Origin: Amycolatopsis acididurans
GTDB lineage: Bacteria; Actinomycetota; Actinomycetes; Mycobacteriales; Pseudonocardiaceae
Direction: 5' to 3'
Assembly: GCF_012328925.1 (NCBI RefSeq)
Contig: NZ_JAAXLS010000009.1
Location: 1-64,000 of the forward strand
Length of the DNA: 64,000 nt
The notes under the pieces are model-generated. The model saw nothing but the letters and a program-made list of their open reading frames with translations. It was not told the origin of the DNA and did not search any database. The position numbers and the translations under genes are program-made. Numbering within the stretch: the stretch's first letter is position 1; the number at the start of each line of letters is the position of its first letter. Of the stretch, positions 24,273 to 32,895 are shown one piece after another.

Positions 24273-26081
24273 TCAGCCGAGGACAAGTAGTCCGGCGAGC
24301 GTGGCGGAACCGAATACGAGCCAGGCGGTGTAGTCGCCCAGATGCCCGGAGTGCAGCCGGTGCAGCGCGGCGACGACGGCCGAGGTCGGGCGAGGTGCGC
24401 GCCGCGACTGCGACGGGAGCCCGTAGATCGCGAGCAGCGCCGCGCCGACAGCCAGTCCGGTGGAGACGAGATCGAGGACGACGCCGGACAGCGTCCAGCC
24501 TGCGTCCGGAATCTCGCCTGTGCCCGCGACCGCAGTGCCGAATGCTTGCGCCACATACGCGTGCCCGTCGGCGAAGGTGACGGCGGCCCGTGCCGCCGCT
24601 CGCGCGAGCGCGGGCATGCTTCCGAGCACGAGACCGCCGAGGAGAAGCAGAACGATCGCGGCGATGACGGGGATCGGAGTGTGCTTGGTCGGCGGTCGTT
24701 CGTCAGGCTCCTCGCGGCGCCCGCTGACCGTCTCGCCGGATGCCGCCGGCTCGGGCGCGGGTCCGAGGCCGAAGTACACCCGCAGCGCGACGCGCAGCAC
24801 CGCGCCGCCGGTCGCGGCGGACACCGCCACCACCACCGCGGTGAGCCACTCGTGACCACCGGCCTCCTCGACCAGCGCCTTGCCCAGACCGGTACCGAAC
24901 GGCGGCAGCCCGGCCAGCGCGAGCGCGCCGACGACGAACAGCGAGCCGTTGAGCCGCCGGTCGCCGCCCCGGCCGTGCAGGCTCACCTCGTCGATACTGC
25001 GGAACCGGTTGAGCAGCGTGCCCGCGAGCAGGAACAGAGCGCCCTTCACCGCGGCGTGCCCGCCGAGGTAGAGCCCGGCACCGGCCAGCCCGATCGGGCT
25101 CAGCGCGGCAAGCCCGAGGAGGAACAGTCCACTGTGGGCAATCGTCGAATACGCGAGCAACCGCTTGACGTGCCGCTGCGTCAGACACATCACCGCGCCG
25201 ACGACGGCGGTCGCCACCCCCAGCACCAACAGCATCCGGTGCATCGCGGCCGCCGGCAGCAGGTCGTGAAACACCGTCCAGTACAGCCGGGCCAGCCCGT
25301 ACACCCCGAGTGGCGCCATCACCCCGGAGAACAGCACGCACACCGGTGACGGTGCGACCGCGTGCGCGTCGGCGAGCCAGAAATGAAACGGTACGGCCGC
25401 GGCCTTGACCAGCCAGCCGGTCGCGATCAGGACGAACGCGGCGAGCACGAGTGCATCGCTGCGGTGACCGGTCAGCGCCACCGCGAGTTGCGGGAGTCCC
25501 AGTTGGCCGGTCCTGGAATAGAGCAACCCGATGCCGGTCAAGCCGAGATAGCCGCCGAGCGAGTTGATGACGGCGAAGTTCAGCCCGCCCTGCACCGACT
25601 CCGGCTCCTCGATCTTGAACGCCGCGAGCGCGTAGGCACTCGCGCCCATGAGCTCGAAGAACACGAACATGTCGAACAGGTCGCCGGTGAGCGCGAACCC
25701 CGTCATCCCGGAGACGAACAGCAGCAACAGGGCGTGATAGTGGGCGTGGACGTCGTCGAAGTAGCGCCAGCCGAACAGCAGTGCGGCGGCGGCGAGTGCC
25801 CCGATCAACACGGCGAGGGAGGCTGACGCGCGGTCCGCCTCGAGCACGATCCCCACGGTCAGGCCCGGCCGCGGCCGCCAGCCCCCCGACCAGGTCACCA
25901 CCCGGCCGTCGCCGGTCGCGCGAACCAGCATCACCCCCGAAGCGACGTTGCCCAGCGCGAACAGCAAGGCGATCGTGTCGATCGCGACGCGCGGCAGCCA
26001 CCGGTTGCCGGCGAGCAGGAGGCAGGCGCCGCCGACCGGCGCGGCGATGAGCACCGGCGACAGCGCCGCGGCCGGGATCAT
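24273..26081 (-). CDS. mrpD: Mrp/Mbh antiporter subunit MrpD (MbhH-like)
   Basis: A 602-residue polytopic protein of the NuoN/MrpD antiporter family. Conserved segments are FELMGASAYALAAFKIEEPE, the lysine-bearing helix WLVKAAAVPFHFWLADAHAV, SPVCVLFSGVMAPLGVYGL and the broken-helix HVKRLLAYSTIAHSGLFLLG. It should conduct protons or Na+ across the membrane as the main antiporter subunit. It is longer than typical MrpD (about 500), with a C-terminal extension of several helices and a polar loop. It is the last of seven tightly packed genes. Confidence 0.9.
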   Translation of the reverse strand: MIPAAALSPVLIAAPVGGACLLLAGNRWLPRVAIDTIALLFALGNVASGVMLVRATGDGRVVTWSGGWRPRPGLTVGIVLEADRASASLAVLIGALAAAALLFGWRYFDDVHAHYHALLLLFVSGMTGFALTGDLFDMFVFFELMGASAYALAAFKIEEPESVQGGLNFAVINSLGGYLGLTGIGLLYSRTGQLGLPQLAVALTGHRSDALVLAAFVLIATGWLVKAAAVPFHFWLADAHAVAPSPVCVLFSGVMAPLGVYGLARLYWTVFHDLLPAAAMHRMLLVLGVATAVVGAVMCLTQRHVKRLLAYSTIAHSGLFLLGLAALSPIGLAGAGLYLGGHAAVKGALFLLAGTLLNRFRSIDEVSLHGRGGDRRLNGSLFVVGALALAGLPPFGTGLGKALVEEAGGHEWLTAVVVAVSAATGGAVLRVALRVYFGLGPAPEPAASGETVSGRREEPDERPPTKHTPIPVIAAIVLLLLGGLVLGSMPALARAAARAAVTFADGHAYVAQAFGTAVAGTGEIPDAGWTLSGVVLDLVSTGLAVGAALLAIYGLPSQSRRAPRPTSAVVAALHRLHSGHLGDYTAWLVFGSATLAGLLVLG

Positions 26082-26084
26082 CGG

Positions 26085-26432
26085 TCAGCCCCGCAACTGG
26101 TGGAGCTCGTCGGGCACGACCGTGCCGTGCCGTTTGGCGACCTGCACCACCAAGGCCAGCAGCAGTGCCGTCACGGTGGCCGACACCACGATGTCGGTGA
26201 GCGTCATCGCCTGCACCACCGGGTCGACGACCGGGGAGCCCGCAGGTGTGCTCTGCCCGAACACCGGGGCCGAGGCACCGTTCTGGTAGCCGATCGCCAG
26301 CAGCAGCACGTAGGTGCCCGACTGCGCCACCGCGACGCACACGACCGTGTGCACCAGGTTCCGGCTGCGCACCACGCCGACGATGCCGATGAGAACGAGC
26401 CACACGGCGACCACGTACGGGTAGTAGCTCAC
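26085..26432 (-). CDS. mrpC: Mrp/Mbh antiporter subunit MrpC (NuoK-like)
   Basis: A 115-residue, three-helix protein related to NuoK: VVAVWLVLIGIVGVVRSRNL, VCVAVAQSGTYVLLLAIGY and ALTLTDIVV-like DPVVQAMTLTDIVVSATVTA. The last segment is the usual MrpC/NuoK signature. GTG 26432 overlaps the MrpB stop by 4 bp. It works with MrpD in the membrane antiporter. Confidence 0.9.
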   Translation of the reverse strand: MSYYPYVVAVWLVLIGIVGVVRSRNLVHTVVCVAVAQSGTYVLLLAIGYQNGASAPVFGQSTPAGSPVVDPVVQAMTLTDIVVSATVTALLLALVVQVAKRHGTVVPDELHQLRG

Positions 26433-27175
26433 GATGCGCGCTCCCGCCGGCTCCGCGTGGCCAGGTCCTGCTCGAGGAACTGTGCGAGCAACACGACCAC
26501 GCCGGAAGCGACCGTCACCCCGATCGCGACGCTGAAGATCGGCACCGTGCCGGCCGACAGCAGCTCCCCGAACCGGCCGGTCGGTAGCACGTTGCCCAGG
26601 AAACCGGCGCCCAGCGCCAGCCCGGCCAGGCCGAGCACGGTCACCGTGCTCATGCCCAGTGCCTCCCCCGACTCGTACCACCGCACCGGCCGCACCCGGC
26701 GCAACGCCGGGTAGCTGCCCGCCACGTAGACCAGGTGCAGTCCGGTGGCCAGTACGACGCCGCCCTGGAAGCCGCCGCCCGGGGTGAGGTGCCCATGAAC
26801 GACGACGTCCGCGCCGACCAGCAGCGTGACGGGCAGGAGAACGTAACCGGCGGCCCTGGTGGCCTGCAGGGTCCGGCCCGCGCCCGGTGGACGCCGCCGG
26901 CGTTCGTCCTCGGCCGGACGGAGCAAGGCGGCCGCGCCGAGCACGGAGGCCAGCAGAATCGCCTCCTCGCCGAAGGTGTCGAGCCCCCGCAGGTCGAAGT
27001 TCACCGAGGACACGACGTTGGGCGTGTTGCGGGCCAGCGCCGCATTCACCACCGCGTCCCGGTACAGGTGCGTCATGCCGCCGAAGGCGGGCATCCGCGC
27101 CAGCGCGCATCCGGTCAGCAGGACCAGCGCGACGGCGCCGATACCGAAGATCAACCAGCGTGCCCGGCCGCTCAT
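26429..27175 (-). CDS. mrpB: Mrp/Mbh subunit MrpB with MrpA C-terminal (MbhE-like) segment
   Basis: A 248-residue protein. The first part (about 1-105, with YRDAVVNAALARNTPNVVSS and NFDLRGLDTFGEEAILLASV) matches the end of MrpA/MbhE. The second part (RAAGYVLLPVTLLVGADVVV, GHLTPGGGFQGGVVLATGLH) is MrpB/MbhF. The two are therefore fused in one chain here. It overlaps both neighbours by 4 bp. Confidence 0.87.
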   Translation of the reverse strand: MSGRARWLIFGIGAVALVLLTGCALARMPAFGGMTHLYRDAVVNAALARNTPNVVSSVNFDLRGLDTFGEEAILLASVLGAAALLRPAEDERRRRPPGAGRTLQATRAAGYVLLPVTLLVGADVVVHGHLTPGGGFQGGVVLATGLHLVYVAGSYPALRRVRPVRWYESGEALGMSTVTVLGLAGLALGAGFLGNVLPTGRFGELLSAGTVPIFSVAIGVTVASGVVVLLAQFLEQDLATRSRRERAS

Positions 27176-27411
27176 CGCCGACGGCCCGCCACGACACGCA
27201 GCGAGAGCAACACCATCAACGGCACGACCGCACTCCCCACCGCCAGCTGCGACAACGCCACGTCCGGGGCCTGCAGCACGAAGAAGAGCACCGTCAGCAG
27301 CAAGCCGTACACGGACAAGGTGACCGCTTGGCGCCGGGGATCGCCGGTCAGCGCCACGACCGTGCCGCCGACCGCGACCAGCGTCAGCACGACCAGCAGC
27401 AGCGCCGTCAT
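27172..27411 (-). CDS. Small MrpA-C-terminal/MbhD-like subunit (DUF4040)
   Basis: A 79-residue protein with two to three helices and the DUF4040/MbhD motif LQAPDVALSQLAVGSAVVPL. It corresponds to a piece of MrpA that is a separate small gene in Mbh-type clusters. No large NuoL-like MrpA domain is encoded in this operon. It has 4-bp overlaps on both sides. Confidence 0.85.
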   Translation of the reverse strand: MTALLLVVLTLVAVGGTVVALTGDPRRQAVTLSVYGLLLTVLFFVLQAPDVALSQLAVGSAVVPLMVLLSLRVVAGRRR

Positions 27412-27722
27412 TCCGGCGACGCCCCCGTCGCGATGCCGTCGTGCTGGGCGTTCACCCGCGCCACGGCCATCCCCAGCACCGGCCCGGTCCCTGCCAGCAG
27501 CAGCACGATGACCAGCACCAGCGCAGTGGTCAGCCCGGGGCCCTCGGCCACGGCCGCGCCGATGCCGATCAGCGGGGCCGCGGCGGAGGTCACCACGACC
27601 TGGTAGTGCAGCCGCCGGTAGACCGAACCGGGCAGCGCGGCCGCGATCGCCGCCAGCACCGCGAGGAGGGTGCCGGCGGCGACGAGGACGGCGGCGATCG
27701 TGCCGCCCACACCCTCACCCAT
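27408..27722 (-). CDS. mrpG: Mrp/Mbh antiporter subunit MrpG
   Basis: A 104-residue, three-helix protein with the MrpG pattern GTLLAVLAAIAAALPGSVYR, RLHYQVVVTSAAAPLIGIGA and a third helix GLTTALVLVIVLLLAGTGPV. ATG 27722 lies within the end of MrpF; an in-frame start 15 bp earlier is less likely. It is a non-conducting accessory subunit of the antiporter. Confidence 0.85.
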   Translation of the reverse strand: MGEGVGGTIAAVLVAAGTLLAVLAAIAAALPGSVYRRLHYQVVVTSAAAPLIGIGAAVAEGPGLTTALVLVIVLLLAGTGPVLGMAVARVNAQHDGIATGASPE

Positions 27723-27984
27723 CCTGGTCCCGCACACCCGAGGCGAAGAGCCGCGTGAACACCAGCGTCCCGGCGAAGGACAGCAACACCGCGACCAGCG
27801 GCACGATCAAATAGGACGACTGGCCCTCCCCCAGGCTCACCAGCACCAGCAGCAACACCGTGACCGCCCCGGCGAGCTGGAGCCCGACCAGACGCCGCAC
27901 CGCATTGCCGCGAAAAGCGAGAAACATCGCCGGTATCAGACCGCCGGCCGCCAAGGCGATCGCGCACGCCAGCCACAGGTTCAC
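27715..27984 (-). CDS. mrpF: Mrp/Mbh antiporter subunit MrpF
   Basis: An 89-residue protein with three predicted helices (LWLACAIALAAGGLIPAMFL; VGLQLAGAVTVLLLVLVSLG; LIVPLVAVLLSFAGTLVFTR). The arrangement and GNAVRRLVGLQ loop fit MrpF. It overlaps MrpE by 4 bp and MrpG by 8 bp. Confidence 0.85.
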   Translation of the reverse strand: MNLWLACAIALAAGGLIPAMFLAFRGNAVRRLVGLQLAGAVTVLLLVLVSLGEGQSSYLIVPLVAVLLSFAGTLVFTRLFASGVRDQDG

Positions 27985-28436
27985 CGCCGGACGCTCCGTT
28001 CCAGGCGCTTGCCCCCGTCCAGCCGGTGCATCAGGAGCGTGTCGTGGTCCTGGTTCGCGTCGAGCACCACGACGCCCGGCGTCGCCGACAGCACGGCCGA
28101 GGCGAAGGCTTCACGTGTCGCCTGGCCGTGCTTGCTGTGCTCGGCGGGAAGCCGGACGTGGTCCAGTCGACCGTCCTCGCCGTGCGCGAGGGCCACGAAG
28201 ACCTTCACCGTGTCGTGTGCGATCGCCCCCGGCAGTGCGCGAAGGGCGCCGACCCACCCCAGTCGTGGCCGCCATCGGTCACCGGCGATCCGCCTCGCCC
28301 CACCGGCGGCGACCGCACACGGCAGCGCGAGCACCACGGCCGCGACGACCTCCTGCCAGTTCGGCGTGCTCACCGTGACCAGCCACACCAGGACGAGCGC
28401 GACCCACCAGAACACCGTCTCCAGCCAGCCGCGCAC
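27981..28436 (-). CDS. mrpE: Mrp/Mbh antiporter subunit MrpE
   Basis: A 151-residue protein: N-terminal helices (TVFWWVALVLVWLVTVSTPN) and a cytoplasmic domain with PGAIAHDTVKVFVALAHGED and VVLDANQDHDTLLMHRLDGG, the MrpE pattern. GTG 28436 follows GGAGGG. It is the first gene of the operon. A divergent promoter is not evident because the next gene upstream (28529-28885) is in the same direction. Confidence 0.86.
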   Translation of the reverse strand: MRGWLETVFWWVALVLVWLVTVSTPNWQEVVAAVVLALPCAVAAGGARRIAGDRWRPRLGWVGALRALPGAIAHDTVKVFVALAHGEDGRLDHVRLPAEHSKHGQATREAFASAVLSATPGVVVLDANQDHDTLLMHRLDGGKRLERSVRR

Positions 28437-28528
28437 GACACCCTCCCTCCGCGATACCGGCAGGCGTACCCGATCGCCGACAAGGTAAACAAGCGGAGAC
28501 GAGTTCACGCTTCGCCGGGCCGGGCTGG

Positions 28529-28885
28529 TTACCGGCGAGACGGCCGGAACCGTCCGGCCTGTGGCGGGAGAGCCGCGATACCGGCCCAAGTGGCCGCTAT
28601 CGCGGCGTCGCTCAGCGCCACCCGCCGCCAGCGACTGCTCAGCGATCCGGCCAGCAGCGCCGTCCCCGCATGGCCGGCGTCGGCCAGCCATCCCCAGCGG
28701 GCCGCCGCCGACTGCGGATACCCCAGGGTGAGCATGGACTGGACGACATGCCGGGCCGCAAGCACGGCGGCTACGGTCCGCGTCGTGGGAGTTGCCCTGG
28801 CCGCGGACACGCCGGCACCCAGCGCCACCCCCCACGCGAGTCTCGCGAAGGCAACGTTTCGCTGTGTCAGCGCACGGTGTTTCAT
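28529..28885 (-). CDS. Small hydrophobic protein of unknown function
   Basis: A 118-residue, Ala-rich protein with several hydrophobic stretches (FARLAWGVALGAGVSAARA; WLADAGHAGTALLAGSLSS; VALSDAAIAATWAGIAAL). It is probably membrane-embedded. No family is recognised. It lies between the MrpE gene and a membrane hydrolase, all in one direction, and may share their transcript. Confidence 0.6.
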   Translation of the reverse strand: MKHRALTQRNVAFARLAWGVALGAGVSAARATPTTRTVAAVLAARHVVQSMLTLGYPQSAAARWGWLADAGHAGTALLAGSLSSRWRRVALSDAAIAATWAGIAALPPQAGRFRPSRR

Positions 28886-28925
28886 CAGTGTCCTTTCCGG
28901 CCATACGAAACCAAGCCCTGGGCAA

Positions 28926-30515
28926 TCATTGCTCGAGGCAAGAAGCGCGGGCAGCAGTCCAGACGGGGTTCAGCTCCGGGGCGAGCGGGGGCACCTGCCA
29001 GGCGGCACCGGCACGCTCGATGAGCCCATAATCCAGCCCGGGCTGCTTGCCCGCGGGGCGGCCTTGCAGGAACGCGACGATCCGCTGCTGGACATCGTCG
29101 TCGCCGAGCAGGGCCGCGTGGACCGCGGGGAGTTTGACCACCGGGATGCCGCCGCGAAAGTCCGGCGAGACCACGGCCGCGCCCGCGAAGGGCAGGAACG
29201 CGATCTCGCGTACACCCGGTACCGGCTCCAGCATCTGACCCCGGTAGCAGGGAGCCTTGTCGAGCATGGAGCGAACGAACGGCTCGTCGGGTCGGACGGT
29301 CGAACCGCTCGTCGCGCGGATCGTGGCGAACATGCCGCGCAGCAGCCAGCCGGTGGCGACGCCGAACCCGGAGCGGTCCGGGGGCGGGAAGTAGACACGC
29401 CCCGGCTGGACAAGCGGGCTCAACAGCACGGCCGCGTCGACGGCCGGATGCGCGAACCTCGTCAGATACGCGTGGACCACCAACGTACCCTCGCTCTGCG
29501 CCACCAGCGCGACGCTTCGCCCGGTGCGCTGGTGTACGGCGTCGACCTGCCTGCCCAGCCGGCTGGCACTGTCCATAAGGGACTGGTGAGTCGCGTTCTT
29601 GTCGTAGGGAAGCGGTTTTCCATCCGGTGCCGTTCCACGGTAGGAGAACCGGTAGACGGGCGAGGCGGCAGGGGTGCTCGCGACCGAGTCGTACCCGGCG
29701 ACGAACACGATCTGCTGCGCCACTCCCCTGCTGGTCAGCCGGTCCACGCGTGGCGGCGGGCGCCGGGCCACCGCGCCACCGATGGTGGAGAACTGCCCCA
29801 TGCCCAGCAGCGCGCCCGCACTGAGCAGGATCGCGATCGGCGCCGCGGGGACGAACCGCAGCCCGCGCCGGACGCGAGAAGCCGCGACGACCAGCCGGCG
29901 CCACAGCCACGCGTTGACCGCCGCCACCACGGCGGCCGCCACCACTCGCCACCATCCGGGCACCGTGGTCACCACGACGCAACCCAGCGTCAGCACGACG
30001 AAGGTGACGAACGCCCATCCGGCCTCCGGCAACGACGGCATGCGCCGCCACCAGTCGCCGACGATCCCGCCGCGCTGCAACACCAGCGAGAGGAACACCA
30101 GCGGGACGACCTCGCCGAGCACGAACCAGAACAGCGACGTCCCCGAAGCCGTCACCCCGATCGCGGCCCACGGTGCGAGCACGACGAAGACCAGCAGGTT
30201 GAACAGCAGGTTCAAGCGAAGCACCGGCCACCAGCCGCCGGGCAGACCATCGGCGCGAGCCAGCGCCAGGATTCCGGTGTTGAGCAGGCTGCGGGCGACG
30301 ATCGCGAGCGCGGATTGCCAGCCGAAGGACCACCAGGAATCGTGATAGACCAGCACCCACCGCAGATCATGGAAGACCCCGAACGGGGAGGGAGCGCTCA
30401 GCTGCGGTGCCAGTCCCACGGACCCGCCGAGCCCGGCTCCTTCGAGGACGGCCGCTTCCACGGTCGCGGGCAACGCCACCAAGAGGACGAGCGCGAACAC
30501 GCGGGACTTGGGCAC
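28926..30515 (-). CDS. Multi-helix membrane protein with C-terminal alpha/beta-hydrolase-like domain
   Basis: A 529-residue protein. The first 270 residues hold about seven hydrophobic helices. The C-terminal part looks like an alpha/beta hydrolase: IVFVAGYDSVAST, nucleophile elbow VALVAQSEGTLVVHAYL (AQSEG as GxSxG variant) and late His in LPAVHAALLGDDDV. YRFSYRGTAPDG occurs where lipase-like proteins carry a substrate loop. An outward-facing esterase or lipase tethered to the membrane is plausible; the substrate is unknown. GTG 30515 is taken as start because longer frames run into the divergent gene at 30617. Confidence 0.6.
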   Translation of the reverse strand: MPKSRVFALVLLVALPATVEAAVLEGAGLGGSVGLAPQLSAPSPFGVFHDLRWVLVYHDSWWSFGWQSALAIVARSLLNTGILALARADGLPGGWWPVLRLNLLFNLLVFVVLAPWAAIGVTASGTSLFWFVLGEVVPLVFLSLVLQRGGIVGDWWRRMPSLPEAGWAFVTFVVLTLGCVVVTTVPGWWRVVAAAVVAAVNAWLWRRLVVAASRVRRGLRFVPAAPIAILLSAGALLGMGQFSTIGGAVARRPPPRVDRLTSRGVAQQIVFVAGYDSVASTPAASPVYRFSYRGTAPDGKPLPYDKNATHQSLMDSASRLGRQVDAVHQRTGRSVALVAQSEGTLVVHAYLTRFAHPAVDAAVLLSPLVQPGRVYFPPPDRSGFGVATGWLLRGMFATIRATSGSTVRPDEPFVRSMLDKAPCYRGQMLEPVPGVREIAFLPFAGAAVVSPDFRGGIPVVKLPAVHAALLGDDDVQQRIVAFLQGRPAGKQPGLDYGLIERAGAAWQVPPLAPELNPVWTAARASCLEQ

Positions 30516-30616
30516 ATTCCGAGGCTTCCCGAGATTGCCCTGATCACACCCGTGTCGGTCGCCGAGTTCGGGGTAGCCCGAAGTGTCTTCGCGGCTGTTG
30601 TGGACGGAGGTGCGGC

Positions 30617-31516
30617 ATGGCGCTGGCGGTAATGTTCGCGGTGCTGGCCGCGGCGGCGAACGCGACGGCATCGGTCCTGCAACGCAAGGCAGCCCGGCGC
30701 GAACCGGATCGGGGCGGGCTGTCCCTGCGCATGCTGCTCGATCTCGCCCGCCAGCCCGCCTGGATCGGCGGAATCATCACCATCCTGCTCGGATTCGCGT
30801 TACAAGCCGCGGCACTCGCGGCCGGGCCGATCCTGCTGGTCCAGCCGATCCTCATCCTGGAGGTCGGGTTCACACTGCTGTTGTCCACGCTCGTGTTCCG
30901 GTCGCGACTGCACGTTCGTGAATGGGTCGCCGTGCTGGGGATGAGCGCGGGTGTCGCGCTGCTGCTGGTGGCGTTCGCGCCCCGCGGCGGTGACACCCGC
31001 AACGCCCCGACCGCGGCGTGGATACTCGGCAGTGTCGTCACGGTTATGGTGGCCGGGCTGCTGACCCTGTTCGGCCACCGCAGCCGCGACGCTCGCCGCG
31101 CCGCATTCCTCGGCGTGGCCGCGGGAATCTGGTTCGGCTTCACCGCCGCACTCGTCGCCGGAGTGATGGCGGCCCTGGCAGGCGGCATCGGCGCGCTCGC
31201 CGGAACCTGGCAGCTCTACGCGCTCGTCGTCGCCGGTCCACTGGGCTTCTTCCAGCTGCAGAACGCGCTGCGCGCCGGCCGCCTCGTCGCCTCACAGCCC
31301 GGACTGACACTGGCCAACCCGGTCGCGTCGGTCGGCTGGGGCATCGCCGTGTTCGGCGACCAGGTGCGCGGCGGCGCGTGGATCATCGCCGAGGTCGCCG
31401 GCGCCGCGGCAGTCGCCGTCTGCACCGTGCTGCTGGCGCGATCCCCACTGTTGCAGGGTGAACAAGGACGCAGCGAACAGGACGCCTCCCCCGGTCAAGA
31501 ACGGGCGGCGCGGTGA
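30617..31516 (+). CDS. DMT/EamA-like ten-helix transporter
   Basis: A 299-residue membrane protein with about nine to ten helices and DMT-type features: VMFAVLAAAANATASVLQRK at the N-terminus, AGPILLVQPILILEVGFTLL in the first half and ASQPGLTLANPVASVGWGIA in the second. Such proteins move small metabolites or Mg2+ (NIPA-like); no substrate can be assigned. ATG 30617 follows GGAGG. The stop overlaps the GTG of the next MFS gene by 4 bp. Confidence 0.77.
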   Translation: MALAVMFAVLAAAANATASVLQRKAARREPDRGGLSLRMLLDLARQPAWIGGIITILLGFALQAAALAAGPILLVQPILILEVGFTLLLSTLVFRSRLHVREWVAVLGMSAGVALLLVAFAPRGGDTRNAPTAAWILGSVVTVMVAGLLTLFGHRSRDARRAAFLGVAAGIWFGFTAALVAGVMAALAGGIGALAGTWQLYALVVAGPLGFFQLQNALRAGRLVASQPGLTLANPVASVGWGIAVFGDQVRGGAWIIAEVAGAAAVAVCTVLLARSPLLQGEQGRSEQDASPGQERAAR

Positions 31517-32865
31517 GCGCACTGCTGAAGCCGGCCGAACGGCTGGCGGGGGGACGGGACAATCTGCGCCGCATCACGGTGCTGGCGGCGGCGCTGGGCC
31601 TGGCCGGCGCCGACACCGCGACGGTGTCGGCGGTGGCCTCCGATCTCAAGCACGTGCTCGGCATCACCAACACCGGCATCGGGCTGCTGGTGTCGACGGC
31701 CTCGGTCGCGGCCGCGGTGGCGACGCTGCCGGTCGGGGTGCTGACCGACCGGGTGCGGCGCACCCGCCTGCTCGCCGGCAGCGTCGGCCTGTGGGGCGGC
31801 GCGATGGTGATGGCCGGGGCGGCGCAGACGTTCTGGCAGATGCTCATCGCGCGGATGCTGCTGGGCGCGGTGACCGCGACCACCGGCCCGACCGTCGCGT
31901 CGCTGATCGGCGACTACTTCCCGGCCGCGACCCGCGCCCGCGTCTACGGCCTGGTCCTGGGCGGCGAACTGGTCGGCACCGGCATCGGGTTCGTCGTGTC
32001 CGGCCAGATCACGGCGTTCCTGTCCTGGCGGTTCGCGTTCTGGTGGCTCGTGCCGCCCATCATCCCGCTGATCATCGCCTCCTGGAGGCTGCCCGAACCG
32101 CGGCGCGGCGGCCAGAGCGGGCTGGACACCGAGAGCCGGGACCGGGCTGAGAAGATGGTCACCCGACGCGACATCGAACCCGATCCGCGTGCCGTCCTGC
32201 GGGAGGATCCGGCGCGGAAAAGGCTGTGGTGGGTCGTGCGCTACGTGCTCCGCGTGCGCAGCAACGTCGTGATCATGGTGGCCTCCGCGCTCGGCTACTT
32301 CTACTTCACCGGGTTTCGTTCCTTCATCGTCGTCTTCGCCGGACAGCACTACGGCATCTCCGAGTCGGTGACCAGCGCGCTGACGCTGGTGGTCGGCGTC
32401 GGCGCGCTGGCGGGGGTGTTCGCCGGTGGCCGCATCGCCGATCGCTTACTCGGCCGGGGACGCTTGACCGCCCGCCTGCTGGTGCCGGCGGTGTGTCTGG
32501 CGCTCGTGCCCGCGGCACTCGGGCCGGGAATCGCCGTGGCATCCGCCTGGGTGGCGGTCCCGCTGCTGACCGCCGGTGCGGGTCTGCTGGGCGCGGCGAA
32601 TCCACCGATGGACGCCGCGCGGCTGGACGTGCTGCACCCCGCGGTGTGGGGTCGCGGCGAGGCGGTGCGCACCACGGTCCGTACGCTGGCCGAGGCGGCC
32701 GCGCCGACGCTGTTCGGATTCCTCGCCGACAGCGTGTTCGGGCCCGACGGTCTCATGTGGACATTCCTGGTCTGCCTGGTCGCGGTCCTCGCCGCAGCAC
32801 TCGGCGCGCGGCTCGCGGCACGCTCCTACCCACGCGATGTCGCCGCCGTCGCCGCGTCGAAGTGA
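31513..32865 (+). CDS. MFS transporter
   Basis: A 450-residue, roughly 12-helix major facilitator protein. Motif A appears as PVGVLTDRVRRTRLLAGSVG. The central loop is polar (RRDIEPDPRAVLREDPARKR). The second half has GGRIADRLLGRGRLTARLLV. It is translationally coupled (GTGA) to the DMT transporter, so the two probably handle related compounds or an export-import pair. The substrate is unknown. Confidence 0.82.
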   Translation: MSALLKPAERLAGGRDNLRRITVLAAALGLAGADTATVSAVASDLKHVLGITNTGIGLLVSTASVAAAVATLPVGVLTDRVRRTRLLAGSVGLWGGAMVMAGAAQTFWQMLIARMLLGAVTATTGPTVASLIGDYFPAATRARVYGLVLGGELVGTGIGFVVSGQITAFLSWRFAFWWLVPPIIPLIIASWRLPEPRRGGQSGLDTESRDRAEKMVTRRDIEPDPRAVLREDPARKRLWWVVRYVLRVRSNVVIMVASALGYFYFTGFRSFIVVFAGQHYGISESVTSALTLVVGVGALAGVFAGGRIADRLLGRGRLTARLLVPAVCLALVPAALGPGIAVASAWVAVPLLTAGAGLLGAANPPMDAARLDVLHPAVWGRGEAVRTTVRTLAEAAAPTLFGFLADSVFGPDGLMWTFLVCLVAVLAAALGARLAARSYPRDVAAVAASK

Positions 32866-32895
32866 GGGTCGCGCGTAGCTCCCGGAACCGGTGCG

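Noticed and set aside
26085..27197. A long minus-strand reading frame covering the MrpB region
   Set aside because: Over 26433-27197 it is the out-of-frame shadow of the MrpB-type gene. Only the part from GTG 26432 encodes a real protein (MrpC).
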